Assembly: GCA_007118795.1 (NCBI GenBank)
Contig: SKQX01000218.1
Location: 1 to 33,075 of the forward strand
Reading direction: 5' to 3'
DNA length: 33,075 bases
Origin: Thermoflexales bacterium
GTDB taxonomy: Bacteria; Chloroflexota; Anaerolineae; B4-G1
Below are positions 1-7,947 of the stretch, in pieces. A model generated the notes under the pieces. It searched no databases and had not been told where the DNA came from. It was given only the letters and a program-made list of their open reading frames with translations. The position numbers and the translations under genes are program-made. Position 1 is the first letter of the stretch, and each line of letters opens with the position of its first letter.

Positions 1-355
1 CGACGAAGGGATTGATATCGCCCGCTTCCAGATCGGGCCGCTCGTAGAGCACCCAGATCGCCTTGGCGGCGTCCATGGGTGAGCCACCGCCCAGCCCCAC
101 GATCCAATCGGGTTCGAACTCATGGGCCGTCGCGACACCAATCTGCACGAGCTCCACAGTGGGTTCCGACACCACCTCGTCAAACACCTGGACCTCCAAG
201 CCAGCCCGGGTCAGACGAGAGGTCACTCGATCGACCAGGCCCAGTTCAAGCAGCGCCGCATCAGTGATCACCAGACTGCGCTGACCGACCAACTCATCGA
301 GTGCCTGCAATGCGCCCTGACCGAACACGATGTCGGGTGCGACAAAGTACCACAT
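1..355 (-). CDS. Iron-containing alcohol dehydrogenase, N-terminal part (runs off window start)
   Basis: Reverse-strand translation MWYFVAPDIVFGQGALQALDELVGQRSLVITDAALLELGLVDRV...IVGLGGGSPMDAAKAIWVLYERP; GGGSPMDAAKA is typical of the Fe-ADH family. AAGGAGG-like SD lies upstream of the ATG at 355. Not in the ORF track, probably because it is open at the edge. Confidence 0.9.
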   Translation of the reverse strand, partial: MWYFVAPDIVFGQGALQALDELVGQRSLVITDAALLELGLVDRVTSRLTRAGLEVQVFDEVVSEPTVELVQIGVATAHEFEPDWIVGLGGGSPMDAAKAIWVLYERPDLEAGDINPFV

Positions 356-541
356 GCCATGCCTCCTTGCACGAACGCCATCCACCTACGATCGCTTCGG
401 CCTGCCAATGGCCCTCGCGACGTGACGTAGATTGTTAGTCCTGTCGGGTCCGGCGGCATAGCGGCAGAGCAGGCTACGGAGTCTACACACCGACCGCAGC
501 GCAAGACAAGAGAGGAAGACCCGGGGAACAGCCACACAACG

Positions 542-577
542 AAAACGTGACGGAAGGCCTTGGGCCGCGTCACGTTT
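542..577 (-). terminator. Rho-independent terminator downstream of the SCP2-like gene
   Basis: Perfect 10-bp inverted repeat AAACGTGACG (543-552) / CGTCACGTTT (568-577) with GGCC..GGCC in the loop; TTTT on the minus strand after the stem. Confidence 0.75.
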
Positions 578-660
578 CCCGTCTTGCGCTGTGCACCCGC
601 CTCCCCGCGTCATCACCTCAGGGCAAACGAGCAGCTTAAAGGCACACGCTCCTCACAGGC

Positions 661-1068
661 TTAGCTCCAATCGGTTGGCACCTCCGCACAGCAAGCAACG
701 ATCTCCTGAGCCGCCTTGGGGTACCGCATGACCTTCATCATATTCCCCGAAAGCCGGAGCCGTTTCGTCATCATCCCTTGGATCGCGTCCAACCGTCCCT
801 CAATAACCTCGCGCCAGGTTCCGTACGGAGCACGGATGACGAACTCCGTCTCCCGCTCGTCCTCGCTGCTCACCAAGCCCGCATCGGGACTCTTGCCGTG
901 GTGCAGACCAAGATAGAGATAGACGGTGTCGTCGAACTCATCGTCCGGCTCGACCACGAAGAGGAAATCTCCCTCCCAATCCTTGGCCGCCCGCTCATAG
1001 GAATCACTCTCGTTCAGCCGACGGCTCAGCTCCTTTATCCAGGCAGCGGATGTCAACTTCAACGCCAT
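661..1068 (-). CDS. SCP2 sterol-binding domain-like protein
   Basis: 135-aa ORF; EGDFLFVVEPDDEFDDTVYLYLGLHHGKS...FVIRAPYGTWREVIEGRLDAIQGMMTKRLRLSGNMMKVMRYPKA resembles SCP2-domain proteins. Confidence 0.65.
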   Translation of the reverse strand: MALKLTSAAWIKELSRRLNESDSYERAAKDWEGDFLFVVEPDDEFDDTVYLYLGLHHGKSPDAGLVSSEDERETEFVIRAPYGTWREVIEGRLDAIQGMMTKRLRLSGNMMKVMRYPKAAQEIVACCAEVPTDWS

Positions 1069-1089
1069 TGAACCTCCCCTATTGCCGCG

Positions 1090-1308
1090 CTAGTCGTCCG
1101 ACTTCGCCAGACGATCCACCATCTTGAGTAAGCCCAGCACACTTAGTGTGAGCTTAATGAGGTCGCCCGGTTCGACAGAAGCCCGGGCCAGCTCAGCGTC
1201 CCCGCCCGATCTATGTTCAAGAGACCGCAGGTAGACTTGAGCGGCGACCAAACCGATGAGTCCACCAAGGACACCTCCAATGATCATCACGTGCGCTCGT
1301 TTGTCCAT
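1090..1308 (-). CDS. Small membrane-anchored protein, unknown function
   Basis: 72 aa with one N-terminal TM segment (VMIIGGVLGGLIGLVAAQVYL); tightly packed with neighbours. Confidence 0.6.
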   Translation of the reverse strand: MDKRAHVMIIGGVLGGLIGLVAAQVYLRSLEHRSGGDAELARASVEPGDLIKLTLSVLGLLKMVDRLAKSDD

Positions 1309-1605
1309 CTATGCACCTCCTCGTCTCGAAAGGAATCGAATCCAAGCTCGCACCGTGGCGAGTGCCCTGTTGACGGCGAAGATCGGTTTGGTCACCCCCG
1401 CCATAGCTCGGTCAACGTACGATAGCCCCGAGTTCAGGTACTCGCGGCTCGTCCTAAGCCAGGCCGGCAGGTTCCGCCGCCTGCGCAGCCACCACACGCC
1501 GTAGACAACTCCAGCAGAGAGAGCCAGAGGGATCAGCGTGCACGAAAAGGCTTGGGCAGCCAGCAGGATCACTGACACGTCACGCAGTATGAGGAATACG
1601 TTCAT
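1309..1605 (-). CDS. Small membrane protein, unknown function
   Basis: 98 aa with hydrophobic N-terminal segments followed by a basic region; abuts the 1090-1308 ORF. Confidence 0.6.
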   Translation of the reverse strand: MNVFLILRDVSVILLAAQAFSCTLIPLALSAGVVYGVWWLRRRRNLPAWLRTSREYLNSGLSYVDRAMAGVTKPIFAVNRALATVRAWIRFLSRRGGA

Positions 1606-1781
1606 GTTCGTCGGACCTCCATCGATCGGTCGTCACAGACGGACAACTCTTCCTGGATGTGTCCCGAGCTTTCGTCTCCGACGGGCCCCGTAACCCTCTG
1701 CATCGACTCAAGACTAAAAACAGAGGAGTAAGGATATCCCTGCCCAGCAAGTTGCCGATTCTGCCCCCTGACTCGCATTCA

Positions 1782-1810
1782 AGTATACCCCTGTGCCTAC
1801 TCAGCGTCAA
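1782..1810 (-). promoter_or_regulatory. Sigma70-type promoter for the 1605-661 gene set
   Basis: Minus strand TTGACG (1805-1810), 17-nt spacer, TATACT (1782-1787). Confidence 0.6.
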
Positions 1811-4800
1811 CCTTCCATTACTGCTGCCATCTTCTTAAGAACACCCACCAGCATCTCCCGCCACCCCGCCTCCTTGGGAAGCCAGACCCCCGCCCGACTG
1901 ATGCTGGCCCGTCCATCGAGGACTCGACGCAATTCTTCGCGGGCGAACTCGCCTTTCGCCGACCACAAGGCCAAGCGCCCATTGTCTGTTGTGACAACAC
2001 CGACACCAGCATCCCTGGCCAGGGCCTTCAGCCGAAGTTGGTACATGAGGTTCTGGGCTCGCACGGGGAGCGGCCCGAAGCGATCGACCAGCTCCTGCTC
2101 CATCTCCTCGATATCGGCCATCGAGTCCAGCTCGGCCAGCCGCCGATACATCTTCAGCCGCAGCCAGGTGTCGGCGACATAGTCCTCGGGCAACCGAATC
2201 GGAATGGGCAGATCGATCCGAATGCTTGTCAAGGGCTCGGGAGGCGGGGGTCTACCTTCGCGTTCTGCCTTCAGCTCTTCCACCGCGCGGCGGAGTAAGC
2301 GGGTATACAGATGGAATCCCACCGCCGAGATATGACCGGACTGGCGCGTTCCGAGGATATCCCCCGCGCCGCGGATCTCCAGATCCCGCATAGCGATGGT
2401 GTATCCATCACCCAGTCCACTGGCCTCCCGGATCGTCTCCAGCCGTCGGCGCCCCTCCGGAGTCAGATGGCTCTGGCGCGCGTGAAACAGGTAAGCGTAG
2501 GCCCGCTCGGCAGCCCGCCCCACCCGCCCCCGGAGTTGGTAGAGCTGCGCGAGACCTAGTCGCCCTGCCCTCTCCACAATCAGCGTGTTGGCCGCGGGGA
2601 TATCGAGCCCGCTTTCGATGATCGTCGTGCATATCAGCACGTCGACCTCACCATCCACAAAGCGTACCATCGTCTCCTCCAGGCCTCGACCACGCATCTG
2701 ACCGTGAGCCACGGCGAAGGTAGCCTCGGGCACCAGGTGCTCCAGTCGCTGCCTCGCCACCTCGATCGTCTGGACGCGGTTGTGCACATAGAAGACCTGT
2801 CCCCCTCGCTCGAGCTCCCGGAGGATGGCCCGCCGCACCAGGGCCGTGTCGTAGTTGCCCACGTACGTCGTGACCGGCAGCCGCTCCTCCGGCGGAGTCT
2901 GGATGACGCTGATGTCCCGCACGTCGGTTAGGGCCATATAGAGGGTGCGTGGAATAGGCGTGGCCGTCAGAGTCAGCACATCCAGCTGAGCACGCATCCT
3001 CTTGAACTTCTCCTTATGCGTGACCCCGAAGCGCTGCTCCTCATCGATAACCAGCAGCCCTAAATCGGCGAAAGCGACATCCTCCTGGAGCAGGCGGTGG
3101 GTACCGATGACGATGTCGATCTGCTCGGTCAGCAGGCCCTCAAGGATGCTCTGCTGCTCAGCGTCGGTCCGGAAGCGCGATAGCATCTCAATCTCAACAG
3201 GGAAAGGCCCCATGCGCTGCTGGAACGTCGCGTAGTGCTGCTGTGCCAACACAGTCGTCGGCACCAGCACACCCACCTGCTTCCCGTCCATGACTGCTTT
3301 GAAGGCAGCGCGGACCGCCACCTCCGTTTTGCCGTAACCCACGTCCCCGCAGATGAGCCGGTCCATGGGGCGATGACTCTCCATGTCGTCCTTGACTTCA
3401 GCAATCGCCTCCCGTTGTCCGGGGGTCTCGAAGTACGGAAAGGAGGCCTCAAGCTCCAACTGCCATGGCGTATCTGGGCGATACGAGTATCCTTCCGCGA
3501 GCTCTCTGGTGGCATACAGATCCAGCAACTCGCGGGCGACCGCCTCAGCTGCCTCCTTCACCCGATCCTTGACATCACGCCAGCCCACGCTCCCCAACCG
3601 GCTCAGGCTGGGCACTCGATCATCGGCGCCGACGTAGCGGCTGAGCCGATCGGTCTGGTAGATGGGCACAAACAGGCGGTCGTCACCACCGTATTCAACC
3701 AACAGGTACTCTTGCTCGCCCCCCTCGACACTCCGAGTCACCAACCCCTGAAATATACCAATGCCGTGTTCCACGTGGACCACGTAGTCGCCGGGTGACA
3801 TATCAGCGAACGTGGACTCGGGTGCGACCTTCCGGCGATGGACCGGGCGACGAGGCGCCGGTCTACGCCAGCCGAAGATCTCACCATCGGTCAGGAGCTG
3901 GATCGACACATCCGACGGTAAGCGGAGCATCCAGCCCTCGTCGAGGGCACCCTGAACGAAAGTCAGCATCGCGAGCGGCTCATCCCGAAGCACCTCAAGC
4001 GGCGCCACGTAGCCATGCTCGCGCCCCCATAGGTCCGCCAGCCGCCGTGCCTGCCGGCTCACGACCACCACGCGGTGGCCTTGAATCAGCGCCAGCTCTA
4101 TGTGATCCAGAAGCGGTTTCAGCTGCCCTCCGAATCGAGGGCCGGGGACGAAGGATTCGCCCAGCGTCGACGTAGCCTGCTGCCTGCCATGACCGAGGAC
4201 AAGCACCGGTCGATCAGTCGTCATCTCCCACCACTCGTCCCACGGAGCGAAGGGCAGGGGGTAGTGCCGCGGAAGCGCCCCGCTCTTCTCGACGGCCGCT
4301 TTCAGGTCAAGAGCCTCGGCTTCCAACTCAGCCCAACTATCCGCCAGCTGCCACTCGTCGTCCACCACCACCATCCCGGCGAGTGGCAGATGGTCGAGCA
4401 CAGTGGCGGAGTCAGTGTAGAGGTAGGGGAGGTAGAACTCCAGTCCGGGAAAGGGGACAGCGTCCATCAGGCCACGATAGTGCTCCTCGATCTCCTGCAG
4501 CAGATCCTCGGGCAGATCCTGCTCCAACAGGGCACGTACCGAATCGAGAGCACGCGAGCCGTGGCGGGGCAGTGCTTCCCGGGCTGGGATCACTCTCACC
4601 CTCGTGACCCGGTCCTCTGAGCGTTGTGTTGCCGGGTCGAAGCGGCGCAGGGAATCTACCTGGTTGCCCCACAGTTCGACGCGCACGGGCAGGTCATCGG
4701 CAGGCGAGAAGATATCAATGATACCTCCTCGATGGCTGAACTGGCCCGGGGCCTCCACCACGCTGACCGGCTCATAGCCAAGACCCGCCCAGCGTCTCAG

Positions 4801-5370
4801 CGTGCGCTCCAGGTCGAGCATCTGCCCCAAAGAAATCTCGTGGACAGAGAGACGGTACTGCTGGAGAGGAAGGGTGCGCTGCATGGCGGCCCGCGCGGAA
4901 GCTACGACGATGAGAGGCTTCCCACCGCGCCCTACTCCGTCGGACCGCTCCCCAGCACTCAGCTTCCCACCGGGGGAGGCGTCGACGGCCGACCCACTGC
5001 GACGGCGGGTTCGCCAATCGTGGAGCGCGGAGAGGACGCGCAGGCGCCCGATGATGATCTCGTCGGTCCACGGTGCTCGATCGTAGAAGAGCGTCAAAGG
5101 CTCGGGGAAACGCAGTACGTGGACGGATTCACCTGCCCAATCGTGCAGCGCATGGACCAGCTTCTGGGCCCGGTCGGTCGTGCCGGTCACGAGTAGCAGA
5201 GGCTCGGCCATATCTGGCGTCGCGTCTCGAGCCAACGCTGCCAGCACCGGAGCCCGAGCCGAGCGCATCAGCCCCAGGGGAGCCGGCACGTCCCCTTCGG
5301 TCACATCGTCCCTCAACCGCCGATACGCAGCATTTTCCTTAAGAGTTCCGATCAGCCCGGAGACATCCAT
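1807..5370 (-). CDS. mfd: Transcription-repair coupling factor
   Basis: 1187 aa; contains DYVVHVEHGIGIFQGL, RLICGDVGYGKTEVAVRAAFKAV, DEEQRFGVTHKEKFK, TATPIPRTLYMAL, QLRGRVGRAAERAYAYL. Confidence 0.97.
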   Translation of the reverse strand: MDVSGLIGTLKENAAYRRLRDDVTEGDVPAPLGLMRSARAPVLAALARDATPDMAEPLLLVTGTTDRAQKLVHALHDWAGESVHVLRFPEPLTLFYDRAPWTDEIIIGRLRVLSALHDWRTRRRSGSAVDASPGGKLSAGERSDGVGRGGKPLIVVASARAAMQRTLPLQQYRLSVHEISLGQMLDLERTLRRWAGLGYEPVSVVEAPGQFSHRGGIIDIFSPADDLPVRVELWGNQVDSLRRFDPATQRSEDRVTRVRVIPAREALPRHGSRALDSVRALLEQDLPEDLLQEIEEHYRGLMDAVPFPGLEFYLPYLYTDSATVLDHLPLAGMVVVDDEWQLADSWAELEAEALDLKAAVEKSGALPRHYPLPFAPWDEWWEMTTDRPVLVLGHGRQQATSTLGESFVPGPRFGGQLKPLLDHIELALIQGHRVVVVSRQARRLADLWGREHGYVAPLEVLRDEPLAMLTFVQGALDEGWMLRLPSDVSIQLLTDGEIFGWRRPAPRRPVHRRKVAPESTFADMSPGDYVVHVEHGIGIFQGLVTRSVEGGEQEYLLVEYGGDDRLFVPIYQTDRLSRYVGADDRVPSLSRLGSVGWRDVKDRVKEAAEAVARELLDLYATRELAEGYSYRPDTPWQLELEASFPYFETPGQREAIAEVKDDMESHRPMDRLICGDVGYGKTEVAVRAAFKAVMDGKQVGVLVPTTVLAQQHYATFQQRMGPFPVEIEMLSRFRTDAEQQSILEGLLTEQIDIVIGTHRLLQEDVAFADLGLLVIDEEQRFGVTHKEKFKRMRAQLDVLTLTATPIPRTLYMALTDVRDISVIQTPPEERLPVTTYVGNYDTALVRRAILRELERGGQVFYVHNRVQTIEVARQRLEHLVPEATFAVAHGQMRGRGLEETMVRFVDGEVDVLICTTIIESGLDIPAANTLIVERAGRLGLAQLYQLRGRVGRAAERAYAYLFHARQSHLTPEGRRRLETIREASGLGDGYTIAMRDLEIRGAGDILGTRQSGHISAVGFHLYTRLLRRAVEELKAEREGRPPPPEPLTSIRIDLPIPIRLPEDYVADTWLRLKMYRRLAELDSMADIEEMEQELVDRFGPLPVRAQNLMYQLRLKALARDAGVGVVTTDNGRLALWSAKGEFAREELRRVLDGRASISRAGVWLPKEAGWREMLVGVLKKMAAVMEG

Positions 5371-5371
5371 G

Positions 5372-5944
5372 TCACACGCTCCGGTTGTGGCGGCTCATGG
5401 CCTCGTCGATCCCCTCCCTCAACCAGGTTTCGATGGCAGCCAGCGCCCGCTCCAGCGCGTCCTGCAGCACCGGTTCCTCGTCCGGAGAAAAATCCTGGAG
5501 CACGTAGTCAGCGGGATCCATGCGCCCGGGCGGACGGCCGATGCCCACCCGGAGGCGGGGGAATCCTCGGCTCCCTAACTGGCGGATGACCGATCGCATG
5601 CCTCGATGCCCCCCAGCACCACCACAAGGCCGCAGGCGGATGGCCCCCAAAGGGAGATCAAGGTCATCATAGACCAGCAACGCCTGGGTCAAGGGTACCC
5701 GATAGAAGCTCACCAGGGATGCCACGGCGTACCCGCTCTTGTTCATAAACGTACGGGGTTTGACCAGGACGACGGACCGCTCGGCAACGGAGTCGGAGGC
5801 AATCCGCGAGTTCTTGTGGCGCCGACTGAAGGAAAGGCCGTGCGCGTCGGCAACCCGCTCGACGCACCGAAACCCGACATTGTGGCGGGTTCCAGCGTAC
5901 TTCGGGCCGGGATTCCCAAGACCCGCAATAAGCCAGCGACTCAC
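5372..5944 (-). CDS. pth: Peptidyl-tRNA hydrolase
   Basis: 190 aa; LIAGLGNPGPKYAGTRHNVGF, KPRTFMNKSGYAV, VYDDLDLPLGAIRLRPCGGAGGHRGMRSV. Confidence 0.97.
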   Translation of the reverse strand: MSRWLIAGLGNPGPKYAGTRHNVGFRCVERVADAHGLSFSRRHKNSRIASDSVAERSVVLVKPRTFMNKSGYAVASLVSFYRVPLTQALLVYDDLDLPLGAIRLRPCGGAGGHRGMRSVIRQLGSRGFPRLRVGIGRPPGRMDPADYVLQDFSPDEEPVLQDALERALAAIETWLREGIDEAMSRHNRSV

Positions 5945-5984
5945 GACGGCCTCAGACCCACTCCCCCGTTGTGGAGCACGAGCC

Positions 5985-6746
5985 CTAACGCCGAGCCCCT
6001 GAGGAGGATGTGGAGCGCTGGCGGAGGATCCATCGGAGAACAGCCTTCGCCGTCACATAGAGGCCCCACAGCGCGAGCAGCACCACAGAGAACAGCCCGC
6101 CCACACAAAACCCGGTGCGGATCTGCCCCACGCTCAGAGCCAGTTCCGTGCCCTCATCGGGGGCAACCGTCGGTGTCTCAACCAGACTGGGAGACAGCGT
6201 CGCTGTCGGGTGGGGGGTCACCGTGGGCGGTTGCTCGACGGTCATCGGAGTCGGCGTCGGCCCAATGGTCGGAGTCGGCACTACCTCCGTGGGGTCCGGA
6301 TCGGGATCGGGCGTCGGAGTCGGCGTGACAGCGAGGTCGGTGTTGTCAACCACCAGGTTCGTTGCGAAGTCCAGATAAGGGCTATTCGGGTCGTTCACGC
6401 CCCAAACGGCCAGTGCCAGGGTATAGGGTCCGTCGGGTAGTTGCGTGGTATCCCACGTACCGAGCACGTCATTCTCCACCTGCCGACCCTCCACGATAGC
6501 GAAGTCTTGCCACTGAGAGTCAGCCGTGGGCCCCGCTCCTGGGGCGTAGCGCACCTGGTAGAAGTCCAAATCGGGATGGGTAGCGCTTCCCCGGACCTCC
6601 ACCACCCCGGTCACCGTGGCACCGTCACCTGGATAGGTGATTCTTGGCTGTTCCACTTGCAACCCCGGAGCTGCCCGACCGACCCGTCCGAAACCGAACA
6701 GGACTCCAAGCAAGATCAGCCATACACCCAGAATTCGCTTGACCAT
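5985..6746 (-). CDS. Exported, probably membrane-anchored protein with Ig-like domain, Thr/Pro/Asp linker and C-terminal TM
   Basis: N-terminal signal-like segment, YPGDGATVTGVVEVRGSATHPDLDFYQVRYAPG, linker TPTPTPDPDPDPTEVVPTPTIGPTPTP, TM GGLFSVVLLALWGLYVTAKAV, basic tail. Confidence 0.8.
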   Translation of the reverse strand: MVKRILGVWLILLGVLFGFGRVGRAAPGLQVEQPRITYPGDGATVTGVVEVRGSATHPDLDFYQVRYAPGAGPTADSQWQDFAIVEGRQVENDVLGTWDTTQLPDGPYTLALAVWGVNDPNSPYLDFATNLVVDNTDLAVTPTPTPDPDPDPTEVVPTPTIGPTPTPMTVEQPPTVTPHPTATLSPSLVETPTVAPDEGTELALSVGQIRTGFCVGGLFSVVLLALWGLYVTAKAVLRWILRQRSTSSSGARR

Positions 6747-6871
6747 AAATCTACCTCATCACGATTTGGGTCCGGTTGCGTTCTCACCCCATCGCCTCAA
6801 CAAGCACTGCCATCTCCCCCGCCCCGCAGGCGAGTACGACAGTCAGCGCCCCGGCAGACGGGCAACCAGTA

Positions 6872-6900
6872 AGTCTAGCACGAACGGGCCGGAATAGCAA
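6872..6900 (-). promoter_or_regulatory. Candidate promoter for the 6746-5985 gene
   Basis: Minus strand TTGCTA (6895-6900), 17-nt spacer ending TGC, TAGACT (6872-6877). Confidence 0.35.
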
Positions 6901-7025
6901 GGTTAGGGGTAGTTGAGCCAACAGTATTGTTACCCGGTACTTGGACGCGTAATTGGGAAGGCCGGTCTGCATCCGGCAGATTTTGCGCAGAACACTCAAT
7001 CAGAGGAGCACCGGCTGTGCCATGA

Positions 7026-7799
7026 AGAGCGCTTGACGGATGGGTAGATTTGAACGACAATAGTGGGGGCTTGGCGAGAACGTAGCCACCACTGTTGAAC
7101 ACGATGGCACGCCATCGCGAGATGCTGAGTCGTCCCGCTGAGCACGGGCCCCCTGATGCTCCCCGGTGGGCAGGGGATCTCAGAGGGTATGAGACCCGAG
7201 GAGCCCGAGGTGCACACGCGGCTATGCTACGACCGGCACCGCCGGGTGCCGCTTATCAATCATCACCTGGATCCCCGGGTCACCCCGGCGGCTTTCTACC
7301 AGGCACGCGATAGGGAACTGGGCAACTTGGTCGACCAGGCTTATCGCGCTGAGACCAGGACAGGCGAGGACTGTATCGAGATGACCCTTAGCCATGATGG
7401 AGCGGCCTGGGGCCGTGAGACCTGTTTCGCCGTGCGGGTTGAGAGGATGATCAAGGTGAGAACCGGCTATCGCAAGTTCTCGATCCCTTATCGAGTGACC
7501 AATCTGGAAGATATGCCGGTGAACCTCCGTTTCAGGTCGAGCTTAACAGGAGCATCTTGACCGGTGATGGTCCGGAGGGATGTTTGCAGGTGGGTTCTGG
7601 CCCTCACCGCTGGGGTGGATCTGCTGGTCACGACCAGGCCTTGAGGATGACCGTGGGGTCCACTGGGCCAGCTCTTGCCGGCGAGGGCAGGCTCACGGTC
7701 GCCCGACCGGCAAGTCTGTGGCGCTTGCCCGTGGAGACGATCTGGGGCTCCGAGGCTGGATGCGCGCGGACCTACGCGGGCACCGGTACACTTCTCTAA
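7026..7799 (+). pseudogene. Degenerate C-terminal portion of a GH57 alpha-glucan enzyme (DUF1926-like region)
   Basis: Collinear fragments in different frames: VDLNDNSGGLART*PPLLNTMARHREMLSR; EVHTRLCYDRHRRVPLINHHLDPRVTPAAFYQARDRELGNLVDQAYRAET...YRVTNLEDMPVNLRF; FQVELNRSILTGDGPEG...LWRLPVETIWGSEAGCARTYAGTGTLL. Internal TAG at 7083 and at least two frameshifts. No catalytic GH57 domain upstream. Confidence 0.65.
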
Positions 7800-7947
7800 T
7801 GGGACATGCTGCTGACACCCGAATGGGCCTGAAAGGCGGAGCTCACCCCTCCGGTTGAGAGAGTTCGAACCGCAGCGATGGTGACAGGCTGCCTCCTAGT
7901 CACAACGCGACGACAATGTGTGTTTCGGTCTAGATAAGGAGTCCTCG

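Noticed and set aside
6147-6326. GTCGG-rich near-tandem DNA as a possible repeat array or CRISPR
   Set aside because: Explained by codons for a Thr/Pro/Asp linker; no regular repeat-spacer spacing.
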